Source: Bacteroidaceae bacterium (GTDB lineage: Bacteria; Bacteroidota; Bacteroidia; Bacteroidales; Bacteroidaceae). From it: 13,242 nucleotides of DNA. Of the stretch, positions 1 through 6,729 are shown piece after piece; position 1 is the first letter of the stretch; the number at the start of each line of letters is the position of its first letter. The stretch spans positions 1 through 13,242 of the forward strand of contig JAFTTD010000389.1 of the NCBI GenBank assembly GCA_017466965.1, given 5' to 3'. A program made the position numbers and the translations under genes. The notes beneath the pieces are model-generated. The model ran no database searches and was not told where the DNA came from. It saw nothing but the letters and a program-made list of their open reading frames with translations.

Positions 1-225
1 AAAGCCTTTCAGAGCGTAGAGATAGACTATTCCCAGGCTATTGCATACCTGCGCACAGAAGCAATCGTTTTGCCTCAAGAAACTCCTACGGGGATAATTC
101 TTCTCACCTACAATGACACACCGCTTGGATTTGCTAAAAACATTGGTAACAGAGCGAATAACCTTTACCCAACAGAATGGAGGATACGCAGTGGTCATAT
201 ACCCGAAAATGTAATATGCGTTTGA
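1..225 (+). CDS. RsmB/RsmF-family rRNA cytosine-C5 methyltransferase, C-terminal end (partial)
   Basis: Frame 1 is open from the first base to a TGA at 223-225 and gives the last 74 residues of a protein whose start lies outside the window. The stretch reading GFAKNIGNRANNLYPTEWRI, followed by RSGHIP, resembles the C-terminal RNA-binding (PUA-like) domain found in Bacteroidetes members of the NOL1/NOP2/Sun family. These enzymes methylate cytosine C5 in 16S rRNA using S-adenosylmethionine. The catalytic methyltransferase domain and its cysteines would lie upstream and cannot be seen, so the exact target (RsmB-like or RsmF-like) is not decided here. No hairpin terminator follows the stop codon. 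The next gene on the same strand starts 125 bases later and has its own -7 box. Confidence 0.8.
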   Translation, partial: KAFQSVEIDYSQAIAYLRTEAIVLPQETPTGIILLTYNDTPLGFAKNIGNRANNLYPTEWRIRSGHIPENVICV

Positions 226-266
226 AAAATATAACTACTTATTCATTTTTTTCATTTTGTAATTAT

Positions 267-274
267 TATCTTTG
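267..274 (+). promoter_or_regulatory. Bacteroidetes-type -7 box (TATCTTTG)
   Basis: TATCTTTG matches the Bacteroidetes primary-sigma -7 consensus TAnnTTTG exactly. A matching -33 TTTG at the usual 19-21 base spacing is not evident; that region is only T-rich. The implied start near 281 would give a leader of about 70 bases before the ATG at 351. Confidence 0.6.
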
Positions 275-289
275 CAGAGTAAAAAGAAA

Positions 290-317
290 GTTTGCCAATA
301 CATCATTTATGGCAAAC
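290..317 (+). repeat. 8-bp perfect inverted repeat in the 5' leader
   Basis: GTTTGCCA (290-297) and TGGCAAAC (310-317) are perfect reverse complements separated by 12 bases. The element begins about 10 bases after the predicted start of transcription and about 33 bases before the start codon at 351. It could be an RNA hairpin in the leader or a dyad operator for a DNA-binding protein. No T-run follows, so it is not a terminator. Confidence 0.55.
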
Positions 318-350
318 GTGTTAAAGGATAAAAACAGAACACATTAAACT

Positions 351-1079
351 ATGAATTTATACGTCAGATATTTTGATCACGAAGTCCTCGCATATAATGT
401 AAATGAGGCAATGTCTTTCCTTGCCACTATTAGAGAAATTAAGATTGATTCAAGCGTGGCTCAACGAATTCAAAGCTTTCTTGATTCCAACAACACCTAC
501 CCTTTCCGTCTGAAAGTAAGCTACAGCAACTATGTGCTGTTTCTGAAGACAGAAGCAAAGAGTATTGAAGAATTCAAATACCTAGAACAACTACGCAAAG
601 AGAATAAAGGCGATGGCCCTGTTCCTGCTATTTCAGACAAGAAACGCTCTATAATATCACAACTTGCAGAAGAACGATTCGGATGGTATGAGGCAACAAT
701 TATATTCAAGAGAGTAGTACCAATACCAGATACAAATAAATTCCAGTATAAGGACACACGTTTCAAAGTTCGCTTAAAGGCTTCAAGCGGCATGGACTGC
801 TACGAACGCATCATTTCTCATCTTCGCAACAGACAAGATGTTGACAAACGCAGTCAATATCCTTCTGCAAAAAGTTCAAATTTCATTTTTGAATATCTTG
901 AAAACAAGGAGCAGGAAGACAATTCAGACACTGCACCTGTTGATGAAGCAATTAATACAGAAAGCACAACAAACTACGCTGTACCAGAGAGTACGGATTA
1001 CCATAACGATAATCCTATTGTTGAGACAGGTGCTGAATTAGAAAATCCTGAACAAAATTTTACCGAAGCAACAGAATAA
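351..1079 (+). CDS. Conserved-looking hypothetical protein with acidic C-terminal tail
   Basis: This 242-residue protein has no signal peptide or membrane segment and is probably cytoplasmic. I do not recognise a named domain. The first ~180 residues look like a folded alpha/beta domain: an aromatic-rich N-terminus (MNLYVRYFDHE), a central helix-strand region around 103-145 (LAEERFGWYEATIIFKR), and a segment at 158-183 containing LRNRQDVDKRSQYPSA. From memory, similar proteins occur across Bacteroides and Prevotella, but I cannot confirm that here. Residues 185-242 are low complexity and acidic, rich in E, D, N and T, and are probably disordered. The ATG at 351 is chosen because it opens the frame downstream of the -7 box at 267. 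No Shine-Dalgarno sequence is seen, which is normal for this group. The gene is monocistronic: it is followed by a strong terminator and then by a convergent gene. Function unknown. Confidence 0.8.
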   Translation: MNLYVRYFDHEVLAYNVNEAMSFLATIREIKIDSSVAQRIQSFLDSNNTYPFRLKVSYSNYVLFLKTEAKSIEEFKYLEQLRKENKGDGPVPAISDKKRSIISQLAEERFGWYEATIIFKRVVPIPDTNKFQYKDTRFKVRLKASSGMDCYERIISHLRNRQDVDKRSQYPSAKSSNFIFEYLENKEQEDNSDTAPVDEAINTESTTNYAVPESTDYHNDNPIVETGAELENPEQNFTEATE

Positions 1080-1099
1080 TCAGAATACAGTAATAAAAG

Positions 1100-1146
1100 A
1101 ACGAGGGTGGGAATTAAAAGATTAAATGCTCACCCTCGTTTTATTT
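1100..1146 (+). terminator. Strong intrinsic terminator between convergent genes, probably bidirectional
   Basis: AACGAGGGTG (1100-1109) pairs perfectly with CACCCTCGTT (1131-1140). The stem extends inward by a G-T and a G-C pair, and the right arm is followed by a T-rich run (TTATTTTTG). Read on the minus strand, the same stem is followed by CTTTTATT, so it probably also stops transcripts arriving from the PorE-like gene, whose stop codon is at 1180. Confidence 0.85.
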
Positions 1147-1179
1147 TTGTTCTTGGAATTTATAACAAGGCTTGAATCA

Positions 1180-3387
1180 TCAGAAGATATAACCGCCTTC
1201 ATCTTCATCACCATCCTCAGAATCATCCTCATCTTCTCCTGCACTGAAGAATACTCCCATTTCTGTTTCATCTGGATTTTTGCCTTCAGAGTCGTCTGAC
1301 GAATCTGTTACTTCATCGGAATCTGAGTTTGCATTACCGTCTTCATTATCCATGTCAGGATTATATTCTTCTAAAGTTGTACCGTATGTAGTTCTGAGAA
1401 CCTTAAATTCAGTTCTTCTGTTCAGACTGTTACATATCTCCTGTTCTTTTTCCTTGAGTTTAAGAATAAAAGCCTCTGTTAGAGTATCATTTTCCGCAAG
1501 AAACTGATTAGTTTCAGTCATCTTCTTTGTTACCACCTTAGGCCTGCTCTCACCATAACCAACAGCAGTGAGTCTGTCTTCCTTTATTCCATGCTCTATC
1601 AGGTAATTCACAACAGACTCAGCCCTCCTCTGAGATAGTCGCTGGTTGTATGCGTCATTGCCTTTATAGTCACAATGTGCAGCCAATTCTATAGTTATGT
1701 TCGGATTTTCATTAAGCATCACCACAAGTTTGTCAAGAGCGTCTGTGGATTCAGGAGTAAGGTCTGCCTTATCAAACTCATAGAATATGTTATCTATCAG
1801 AACTGGCACATTTATAGGCGGCAAAGGGAACTGAAGAGTATATTCCTCACTCTCTTCAGACTGCTCCACACTTATTTCCTGCTTCACATTAAGGTAGCCC
1901 TTGCAAGTTCCAAGAAGCACATATTTCACTCCTGGTTTTATTATTTTTGTAAACGAGCCATCTCCCTTTACACTTATTTTCTCATTCGTACCATCATCGC
2001 CCACCATATAAATCATTCCTTCCGGAAGTTCATAGCCATCCTTCTCATATAGCCATCCCGTCACAGTCTGCAATATCTCCGGAAGTTCAAAACTGAAGAT
2101 ATGTTCCCATCCTTTTCCATCACCTCTGCTCGAAGAAAAGTATCCCCTATTATGCAGTCCTTCAAAAGTCATGCCGAAGTCATCTGCGCTTGAATTCAAC
2201 GGATACTGCTGATTCTCCACAATCCATCCTTTCAGCGAATCAGGCGTTGCCTTCAGAATGTCAAGCCCTCCCATACCTGGATGCCCATCAGAAGAAAAGT
2301 ACAAATCACCTGTCGGACGGAATGTAGGGAACATTTCATCGCCCTGAGTATTTATCGGACGGCCTAGATTCTCAACACCTCCAAAGCCAGAGTCCATAAT
2401 CCTTGTGCGCCATATATCAAGCCCACCTATCCCCCCTGGCATATCACTGACAAAATACAGCCATTCGCCATCAGGCGAAACAGCCGGATGTGCGAACGAC
2501 GACAATGTGTCTTTTGATATTTCACATTTGCTTGGCTTTCCCCACGATGCGTCAGAACGAGGAGATTTCCAGATTTCAGCATAGCGTGGATAATCGGGAT
2601 CACTGCTGCATCTTGTGAAATACATTGTCTTGCCATCAGGCGATATGCAGCAAGCTCCCTCATCATATTCGCTATTAACCTCTGTCTCTACTGTCTCTGG
2701 CTTTTTCCACTTTCCGTTTTCATCTTTTTTAGAAATGAAGAAATCACCGTTCTTCACGCCTGATATACCACTTAGTTCATCTCCATTGGCATCATTGCGA
2801 GTAGAAGAAATAACAAGCTGCTCTGATTCATCTCCAATCAGAACAGGCGAATAATCCGTTCGCCTTGAGTTGAACAAAGTTTCTTTTTTTACTTTATAAA
2901 GGTTGGGATTAGCTTTCCATTCCTGCCCTAACTCGCATGACAGAAGTCCTGCTTGTGCAAGTTCGTTATCTGGTGCCTTCTCAAGAAAAAGTTTGAAGTT
3001 CTGAGCAGCAGCCTTGTAATTACCGGCCTTCAGTTGCATCTTTGCCAAATGGAACAAGGCCATACTGTCAGGATAATTATATCTTACGGCATTCTGGTAT
3101 GCAGCCATAGCCTTCTGAGTATAATTGATTCGCCTGTAACATTCAGCAAGCTTGAAAGCTCTTTCTCCCCTTTTGGCGCGTTCTTTAGGCGGAGTACGCG
3201 AATATGACTTCTTGTAATGTTCCGATGCCATAAAATACTCTCCTATGGCATAACTCTGTTCACCTTTTTTGAAGGCTATATTTTCATTACTGCATGAAAT
3301 CATGAGCACCATAACGCCCAAACATAGCAGTGGATATTTCAGTTTATATAATGTTTTCACGTTTGTCTTGCTTTCTGTATTTCTCAT
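1180..3387 (-). CDS. porE: PorE-like multidomain lipoprotein (TPR, beta-propeller, CRD, OmpA C-terminal domain)
   Basis: A 735-residue envelope protein. Residues 1-32 form a lipoprotein signal with a hydrophobic stretch and the lipobox-like MISC, giving Cys32 as the lipidated residue. Residues about 35-160 form TPR-type helical repeats. Residues about 176-435 carry PD40/WD40-like propeller blades (YFTRCSSD, YFVSDMPGGIGGLDIW, YFSSDGHPGMGGLDIL, YFSSSRGDGKG). Residues about 438-515 look like a carboxypeptidase-regulatory-like domain. Residues about 530-668 are an OmpA C-terminal peptidoglycan-binding domain with conserved Asp573 (AHCDYKG) and Arg588 (NQRLSQRRA). It also has the ~40-residue insertion before NRRTEFKVL that I recall from Bacteroidetes homologues. 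This order matches PorE (PG1058) of Porphyromonas gingivalis, a type IX secretion component. Other OmpA-family lipoproteins share the layout, so the T9SS role is inferred. Residues 671-735 are very acidic. The gene lies 53 bases after topB with no obvious promoter, suggesting co-transcription. Confidence 0.88.
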   Translation of the reverse strand: MRNTESKTNVKTLYKLKYPLLCLGVMVLMISCSNENIAFKKGEQSYAIGEYFMASEHYKKSYSRTPPKERAKRGERAFKLAECYRRINYTQKAMAAYQNAVRYNYPDSMALFHLAKMQLKAGNYKAAAQNFKLFLEKAPDNELAQAGLLSCELGQEWKANPNLYKVKKETLFNSRRTDYSPVLIGDESEQLVISSTRNDANGDELSGISGVKNGDFFISKKDENGKWKKPETVETEVNSEYDEGACCISPDGKTMYFTRCSSDPDYPRYAEIWKSPRSDASWGKPSKCEISKDTLSSFAHPAVSPDGEWLYFVSDMPGGIGGLDIWRTRIMDSGFGGVENLGRPINTQGDEMFPTFRPTGDLYFSSDGHPGMGGLDILKATPDSLKGWIVENQQYPLNSSADDFGMTFEGLHNRGYFSSSRGDGKGWEHIFSFELPEILQTVTGWLYEKDGYELPEGMIYMVGDDGTNEKISVKGDGSFTKIIKPGVKYVLLGTCKGYLNVKQEISVEQSEESEEYTLQFPLPPINVPVLIDNIFYEFDKADLTPESTDALDKLVVMLNENPNITIELAAHCDYKGNDAYNQRLSQRRAESVVNYLIEHGIKEDRLTAVGYGESRPKVVTKKMTETNQFLAENDTLTEAFILKLKEKEQEICNSLNRRTEFKVLRTTYGTTLEEYNPDMDNEDGNANSDSDEVTDSSDDSEGKNPDETEMGVFFSAGEDEDDSEDGDEDEGGYIF

Positions 3388-3440
3388 TTAAACGAAAAAC
3401 AAGTTCATTTATTATACCTTACAACAGAAAAGTCATTATC

Positions 3441-5612
3441 TCAAGCCTCATCCAATGGCCGTCTGAAAGAGCATCCCTCTTTCCATCTTGAACATCCGTA
3501 TGCAGTTTTACCCTTTACTATATGTCCGACTCCGCACTCAGGACATGGCAGTCCTATCCATTCGTCCTTGCTCCTGATTTCATTAGCCACCTTTACAGCC
3601 TTGCCACGCGGTTGGAAACCGGCTACCATACGCGTTGCATCCACACTATTATTCACTGCCGGAGTCTGATTCGACTGAGATATATTCTCAGAAACTGTGC
3701 CTGCTCCAGTCTTTGGCGTGCGTGGTTTTCTTGGCTTTGATTCAGAAGACAAATCACCTTTTCCATCCGTAGGGCCCTTTGTCGTCTTCTCCTTTTTATT
3801 CTCATCCTCTCCTGTCACGATTGTTATTCTACGGTTAGAATAATCGGAACGTACGGCATTGACTATTTCCTCAACCATCTGTTTAAGCTCTTCCAAAAAC
3901 TGGCGCGCATCGTAACTCTTACGCTCTATTTCTCTCAGTTTCTTTTCCCAAATGCCAGTTAGCTCCGCACTTTTCAGCAAATCCTCACGAATAAGCCCTA
4001 TGAGTTCAACTCCTGTAGGAGTAGCTATAAGATTCTTTCTTTCCTTTCTTATATAATGTCGTCTGAAGAGCGTTTCAATAATTGCGGCACGAGTTGAAGG
4101 TCTGCCAATGCCATTCTCTTTTAAAGCATCTCTTAGTTCCTCGTTATCAACAAGTTTTCCCGCTGTTTCCATTGCTCTCAGCAGTGTTGCTTCCGTATAT
4201 GGTTTAGGCGGAGTAGTCCATTTCTCCATAAGCGAAGGCGTATGCGGCCCCGACTCTCCTTTTTCAAAATGCGGCAATGTTTTCTCCTCATCAGCACTTT
4301 TGCCTTCATCATCAGCCGCTGACACATCTTTTGCATATATCACACGCCATCCTTTATCAGTTATCTGCTTTCCCGTAGTCTTGAACTCCACGTCTTCAGC
4401 TCTTCCCATCACCGTTGTGGTCAGGAACTTGCAGTCGGGATAGAATACAGCAATGAAGGCTCTTGTCACAAGATCGTACACATTGCGTTCCATGTCGGTC
4501 AGATTTGTTGCCGGCACGCCTGTAGGGATGATAGCATGGTGGTCAGTCACCTTTGACGAATCAAACACTTTCTTGCTTTTCAGGAGTTTCTTTCCGTGCA
4601 GGGGCGCTGTAAACTGTTCATATCCTCTTATTCCCATCAGTATGTTAGGACATTTCGGATAGATGTCATCGCTCAGGAACGTTGTATCAACGCGAGGATA
4701 TGTTGTTATTTTCTTTTCGTAAAGGCTCTGAATCAGCTGAAGAGTCTGGTCGGCTGAGTAACCTAACTTTTTGTTGCAATCCACCTGCAAAGAAGTCAAA
4801 TCATACAGACGAGGAGGAGCCTCTGTACCTTTCTTTGCCGAAACATCAGTAACTTCAAATGGCGAATTCTTTACTTTTTCCAAGAATTGCTCACCTTCCT
4901 GAAACGAAGTGAACTTGCCTTTCGTTGCTGTAAAAACAGTGTCCCTATAAATTGTGGAAAGCACCCAATACTGTTCGGGAACAAAATTCTCTATTTCCTG
5001 CTGGCGGCGTACAATCAGCGCCAGTGTCGGAGTCTGCACACGCCCTATCGAAAGCACCTGCTTGTTCTGACCGTATTTCAGCGTATAAAGCCGTGTCGCA
5101 TTCATTCCTAAAGTCCAGTCTCCGATAGCTCTGCTCAGTCCGGCTTCGTAAAGAGACTGGTATTCCGACTGGTCTTTCAGCGATGAGAACCCTTCCCGTA
5201 TAGCCTCTTCTGTAAGCGCTGAAATCCAAAGGCGCTTAACCGGACACTTTGCTCCAGCCTTCTGCATCACCCACCGCTGAATCAGCTCTCCTTCCTGACC
5301 AGCATCACCGCAGTTAATAATACCGTCAGCATTCTGCATCAGCTTCTCTATAACAGCAAATTGCTTCTTTACCCCAGCATCCTCCTTTAGCTTTATGCCA
5401 TAACGCGGCGGAATCATAGGCAAATCCCACACATCCCATCTTTTCCATCGCGGAGTATATTCATGAGGTTCCTTCAGTTCGCACAGATGCCCGAAAGTCC
5501 ACGTCACCTGATAACCATTGCCCTCCATATATCCTTCATGCGCCTTTGTCGCACCAATAACATTGGCTATATCGCGCGCCACACTCGGTTTCTCTGCTAT
5601 ACAAACTATCAT
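3441..5612 (-). CDS. topB: DNA topoisomerase III (type IA)
   Basis: A 723-residue type IA topoisomerase that passes single strands through a transient nick to relax or decatenate DNA, for example at replication or recombination intermediates. The Toprim domain begins at MIVCIAEKPS with Glu7, and its second acidic motif is GDAGQEGE (102-109, Asp103 and Glu107). The catalytic tyrosine is Tyr305 in TTYPRVDT. Other family motifs are IGRVQTPTL (189-197) and NGIGRPSTRAAII (500-512). Residues about 600-685 form a Lys/Ser/Pro-rich linker. The C-terminus is a zinc-ribbon-like unit with Cys690, Cys693, Cys707 and Cys714, which would bind DNA. The middle Asp of the usual DxDxEG Toprim motif is Gly here; as I recall, DAG-type motifs are common in Firmicutes-like and mobile-element TopB proteins. 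The length is normal for a chromosomal TopB, and no mobile-element genes are nearby. The start at 5612 gives the canonical N-terminus. Confidence 0.95.
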   Translation of the reverse strand: MIVCIAEKPSVARDIANVIGATKAHEGYMEGNGYQVTWTFGHLCELKEPHEYTPRWKRWDVWDLPMIPPRYGIKLKEDAGVKKQFAVIEKLMQNADGIINCGDAGQEGELIQRWVMQKAGAKCPVKRLWISALTEEAIREGFSSLKDQSEYQSLYEAGLSRAIGDWTLGMNATRLYTLKYGQNKQVLSIGRVQTPTLALIVRRQQEIENFVPEQYWVLSTIYRDTVFTATKGKFTSFQEGEQFLEKVKNSPFEVTDVSAKKGTEAPPRLYDLTSLQVDCNKKLGYSADQTLQLIQSLYEKKITTYPRVDTTFLSDDIYPKCPNILMGIRGYEQFTAPLHGKKLLKSKKVFDSSKVTDHHAIIPTGVPATNLTDMERNVYDLVTRAFIAVFYPDCKFLTTTVMGRAEDVEFKTTGKQITDKGWRVIYAKDVSAADDEGKSADEEKTLPHFEKGESGPHTPSLMEKWTTPPKPYTEATLLRAMETAGKLVDNEELRDALKENGIGRPSTRAAIIETLFRRHYIRKERKNLIATPTGVELIGLIREDLLKSAELTGIWEKKLREIERKSYDARQFLEELKQMVEEIVNAVRSDYSNRRITIVTGEDENKKEKTTKGPTDGKGDLSSESKPRKPRTPKTGAGTVSENISQSNQTPAVNNSVDATRMVAGFQPRGKAVKVANEIRSKDEWIGLPCPECGVGHIVKGKTAYGCSRWKEGCSFRRPLDEA

Positions 5613-5642
5613 AGGTTCAATTCTTCTTTTTGCTGTTTCACG

Positions 5643-5688
5643 TCCCTGACATTAGCATCCTGTTACATTCACCACTTCAAAGCAGGGA
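5643..5688 (-). repeat. 6-bp inverted repeat in the topB leader
   Basis: TCCCTG (5643-5648) and CAGGGA (5683-5688) are reverse complements with a 34-base loop. They lie between the predicted topB -7 box and the start codon, so the leader RNA could fold. The arms are short, so this is weak evidence. Confidence 0.25.
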
Positions 5689-5699
5689 GATTTAAGATG

Positions 5700-5730
5700 C
5701 AAACTTAAGCAAAAATCCTTGATTAATAAA
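5700..5730 (-). promoter_or_regulatory. Predicted topB promoter
   Basis: On the minus strand TAAGTTTG (complement of 5707-5700) matches the Bacteroidetes -7 consensus TAnnTTTG. A TTTA at 5730-5727 lies 19 bases upstream, a three-of-four match to the -33 TTTG. The implied start is near 5694, giving a leader of about 80 bases for topB and probably for the downstream PorE-like gene. Confidence 0.55.
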
Positions 5731-5953
5731 ATATGTGCCTACATAAAAAAGCGGAATTTTAGCCGAGCAAAACAAAACCTTTTAATACAGAACTATAAAA
5801 TTTAGCGAAAACACAGCTTTCTACATTTGAAGTTACCAAACATCCCCGATTGCCCAAATACCCGCTCCCGCATAACAAATCATCAAGCAGCCACTTACGA
5901 TTCATCTGATTCCTGACACTTTTTCCATGTCCGAAATGTTAAAAAAACGTCCT

Positions 5954-6011
5954 CTGAGAATTGAGTATTTGAAGCCGACATTAAGTCCGGTACGAAATAT
6001 TCAATTCTCAG
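5954..6011 (+). repeat. Long hairpin with 17-bp stem
   Basis: CTGAGAATTGAGTATTT (5954-5970) pairs with AAATATTCAATTCTCAG (5995-6011): 16 Watson-Crick pairs and one G-T pair (5965 with 6000). The 24-base loop can form an inner stem of about five pairs (5975-5979 with 5985-5990, one bulged C at 5988). On the plus strand no T-run follows. On the minus strand a run of seven T (complement of 5947-5941) follows the stem after six bases, giving an imperfect terminator-like shape. Confidence 0.7.
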
Positions 6012-6025
6012 GAAACAAGGAAATC

Positions 6026-6052
6026 ACATTGTTTATCACATTTCAACAATGT
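6026..6052. repeat. 8-bp perfect inverted repeat
   Basis: ACATTGTT (6026-6033) and AACAATGT (6045-6052) are reverse complements with an 11-base loop. The element lies 14 bases after the long hairpin and has no T-run on either side. It could be a second small stem-loop of one transcript or a dyad protein site. Confidence 0.45.
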
Positions 6053-6211
6053 ATTTCAGCATCATTTCTTAACATCAAAAGTCTGTTTTTCGTTAATTTA
6101 TGTTGATTTCAGCACAGTGAAAATGAAAAATCAGCGCACTGCCAAACAGACTTCACAGGCTCAGAAATTTATCTGCGCAGGCTCAAAAATATTTTTCCAG
6201 CGCGCTGAAAT
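6053..6211. repeat. Cluster of ATTTCAGC 8-mers and a GC-rich palindrome
   Basis: ATTTCAGC occurs exactly at 6053-6060 and 6106-6113 (both followed by A) and inverted at 6204-6211. A near copy, AAATCAGC, lies at 6128-6135. The inverted copy overlaps the perfect 10-base palindrome CAGCGCGCTG (6198-6207), which is GC-rich in an AT-rich setting. CAGGCTCAGAAAT (6156-6168) and CAGGCTCAAAAAT (6178-6190) are 22 bases apart with one difference. The cluster could be binding sites or decayed repeats. Confidence 0.4.
6079..6153. repeat. 10-bp perfect inverted repeat enclosing a smaller one
   Basis: AAGTCTGTTT (6079-6088) and AAACAGACTT (6144-6153) are perfect reverse complements. Inside them CAGTG (6115-6119) and CACTG (6137-6141) can also pair. 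Together they allow a two-part stem across 75 bases. No T-run follows either end. Confidence 0.5.
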
Positions 6212-6375
6212 GAAAAAATGCCGCATAAAAAGCAAATCGTAAGACTTAAAATCACATGTTTACATATATTCGACAAACACATACGCGAACTGTCATTTTT
6301 TACAAAATCTGTGTTAAACATACAAAGCCAGAGGGAAAAGCGCCAAATCGCCACTAACCCACTATATATCAAACA

Positions 6376-6407
6376 CTTGCTATTTCATATAAAACCCTAT
6401 ATTTTTG
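6376..6407 (+). promoter_or_regulatory. Candidate second plus-strand promoter inside the gap
   Basis: TATTTTTG (6400-6407) fits the -7 consensus TAnnTTTG, and CTTG (6376-6379) lies exactly 20 bases upstream, a three-of-four match to TTTG. A transcript from about 6414 would run towards rsfS, 340 bases away, or make a non-coding RNA. AT-rich sequence gives chance matches easily, so confidence is low. Confidence 0.3.
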
Positions 6408-6502
6408 TCATAAAACAAGCACAAAGCACACAAATAAATAACCCGCTATAAATCAACAATATAACAACATCATATAAAATCCGCGCCCATTTGGAATGTG
6501 AA

Positions 6503-6517
6503 TAAATGTTACATTTA
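6503..6517. promoter_or_regulatory. 15-base dyad, possible operator
   Basis: TAAATGT and ACATTTA form 7-bp arms around one central T. The site lies about 220 bases upstream of the rsfS -7 box and about 95 bases after the candidate promoter at 6376-6407. The shape suits a small dimeric regulator, but no regulator gene is nearby. Confidence 0.3.
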
Positions 6518-6697
6518 GTTAAACAGCACCTGTCTGACAAACAACATAAAAAGCAACAGAAAAAGTCACAATGAAAGAAAATAAAAACAATGACACGAGA
6601 AGAGAACAAAAGAGCTTTTTATTCATTTTATATATGTATAGCAAAAGTACTTTGTAACAGCCTTAAAGTCTGAAAAAAAGTAAAAAGAAGACTCTTA

Positions 6698-6729
6698 TTT
6701 TCTCTGTTGACGAAAAAGACCTATCTTTG
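6698..6729 (+). promoter_or_regulatory. Predicted promoter of the rsfS-ftsH-cdsA operon
   Basis: TATCTTTG (6722-6729) is an exact -7 match, and TTTT (6698-6701) lies 20 bases upstream as a weak -33. The implied start near 6736 gives a leader of only about 20 bases before the rsfS ATG at 6757. No Shine-Dalgarno sequence is present. Confidence 0.65.

Noticed and set aside
838..1041. Second plus-strand frame inside the hypothetical gene at 351
   Set aside because: It overlaps the acidic tail region in another reading frame and has a low-complexity translation.
1675..2052. Plus-strand open frame of 125 codons
   Set aside because: It is antisense to the propeller-to-OmpA region of the PorE-like gene, which has strong domain evidence; the translation has no recognisable features.
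3388..3440. Promoter for the PorE-like gene between topB and its start
   Set aside because: No TAnnTTTG on the minus strand is present in this 53-base gap.
6026..6052. Possible replication origin (TTTATCACA resembles a DnaA box)
   Set aside because: The match to TTATNCACA is poor, no cluster of boxes exists, and no dnaA or dnaN gene is nearby.
6218..6451. Plus-strand open frame in the topB-rsfS gap
   Set aside because: The 77-residue translation is compositionally biased by the A-rich sequence, shows no domain, and has no -7 box close upstream.
6397..6609. Minus-strand open frame in the gap, rich in Cys and Phe
   Set aside because: The Cys/Phe richness reflects the A- and G-rich plus strand; no domain or upstream promoter supports it.
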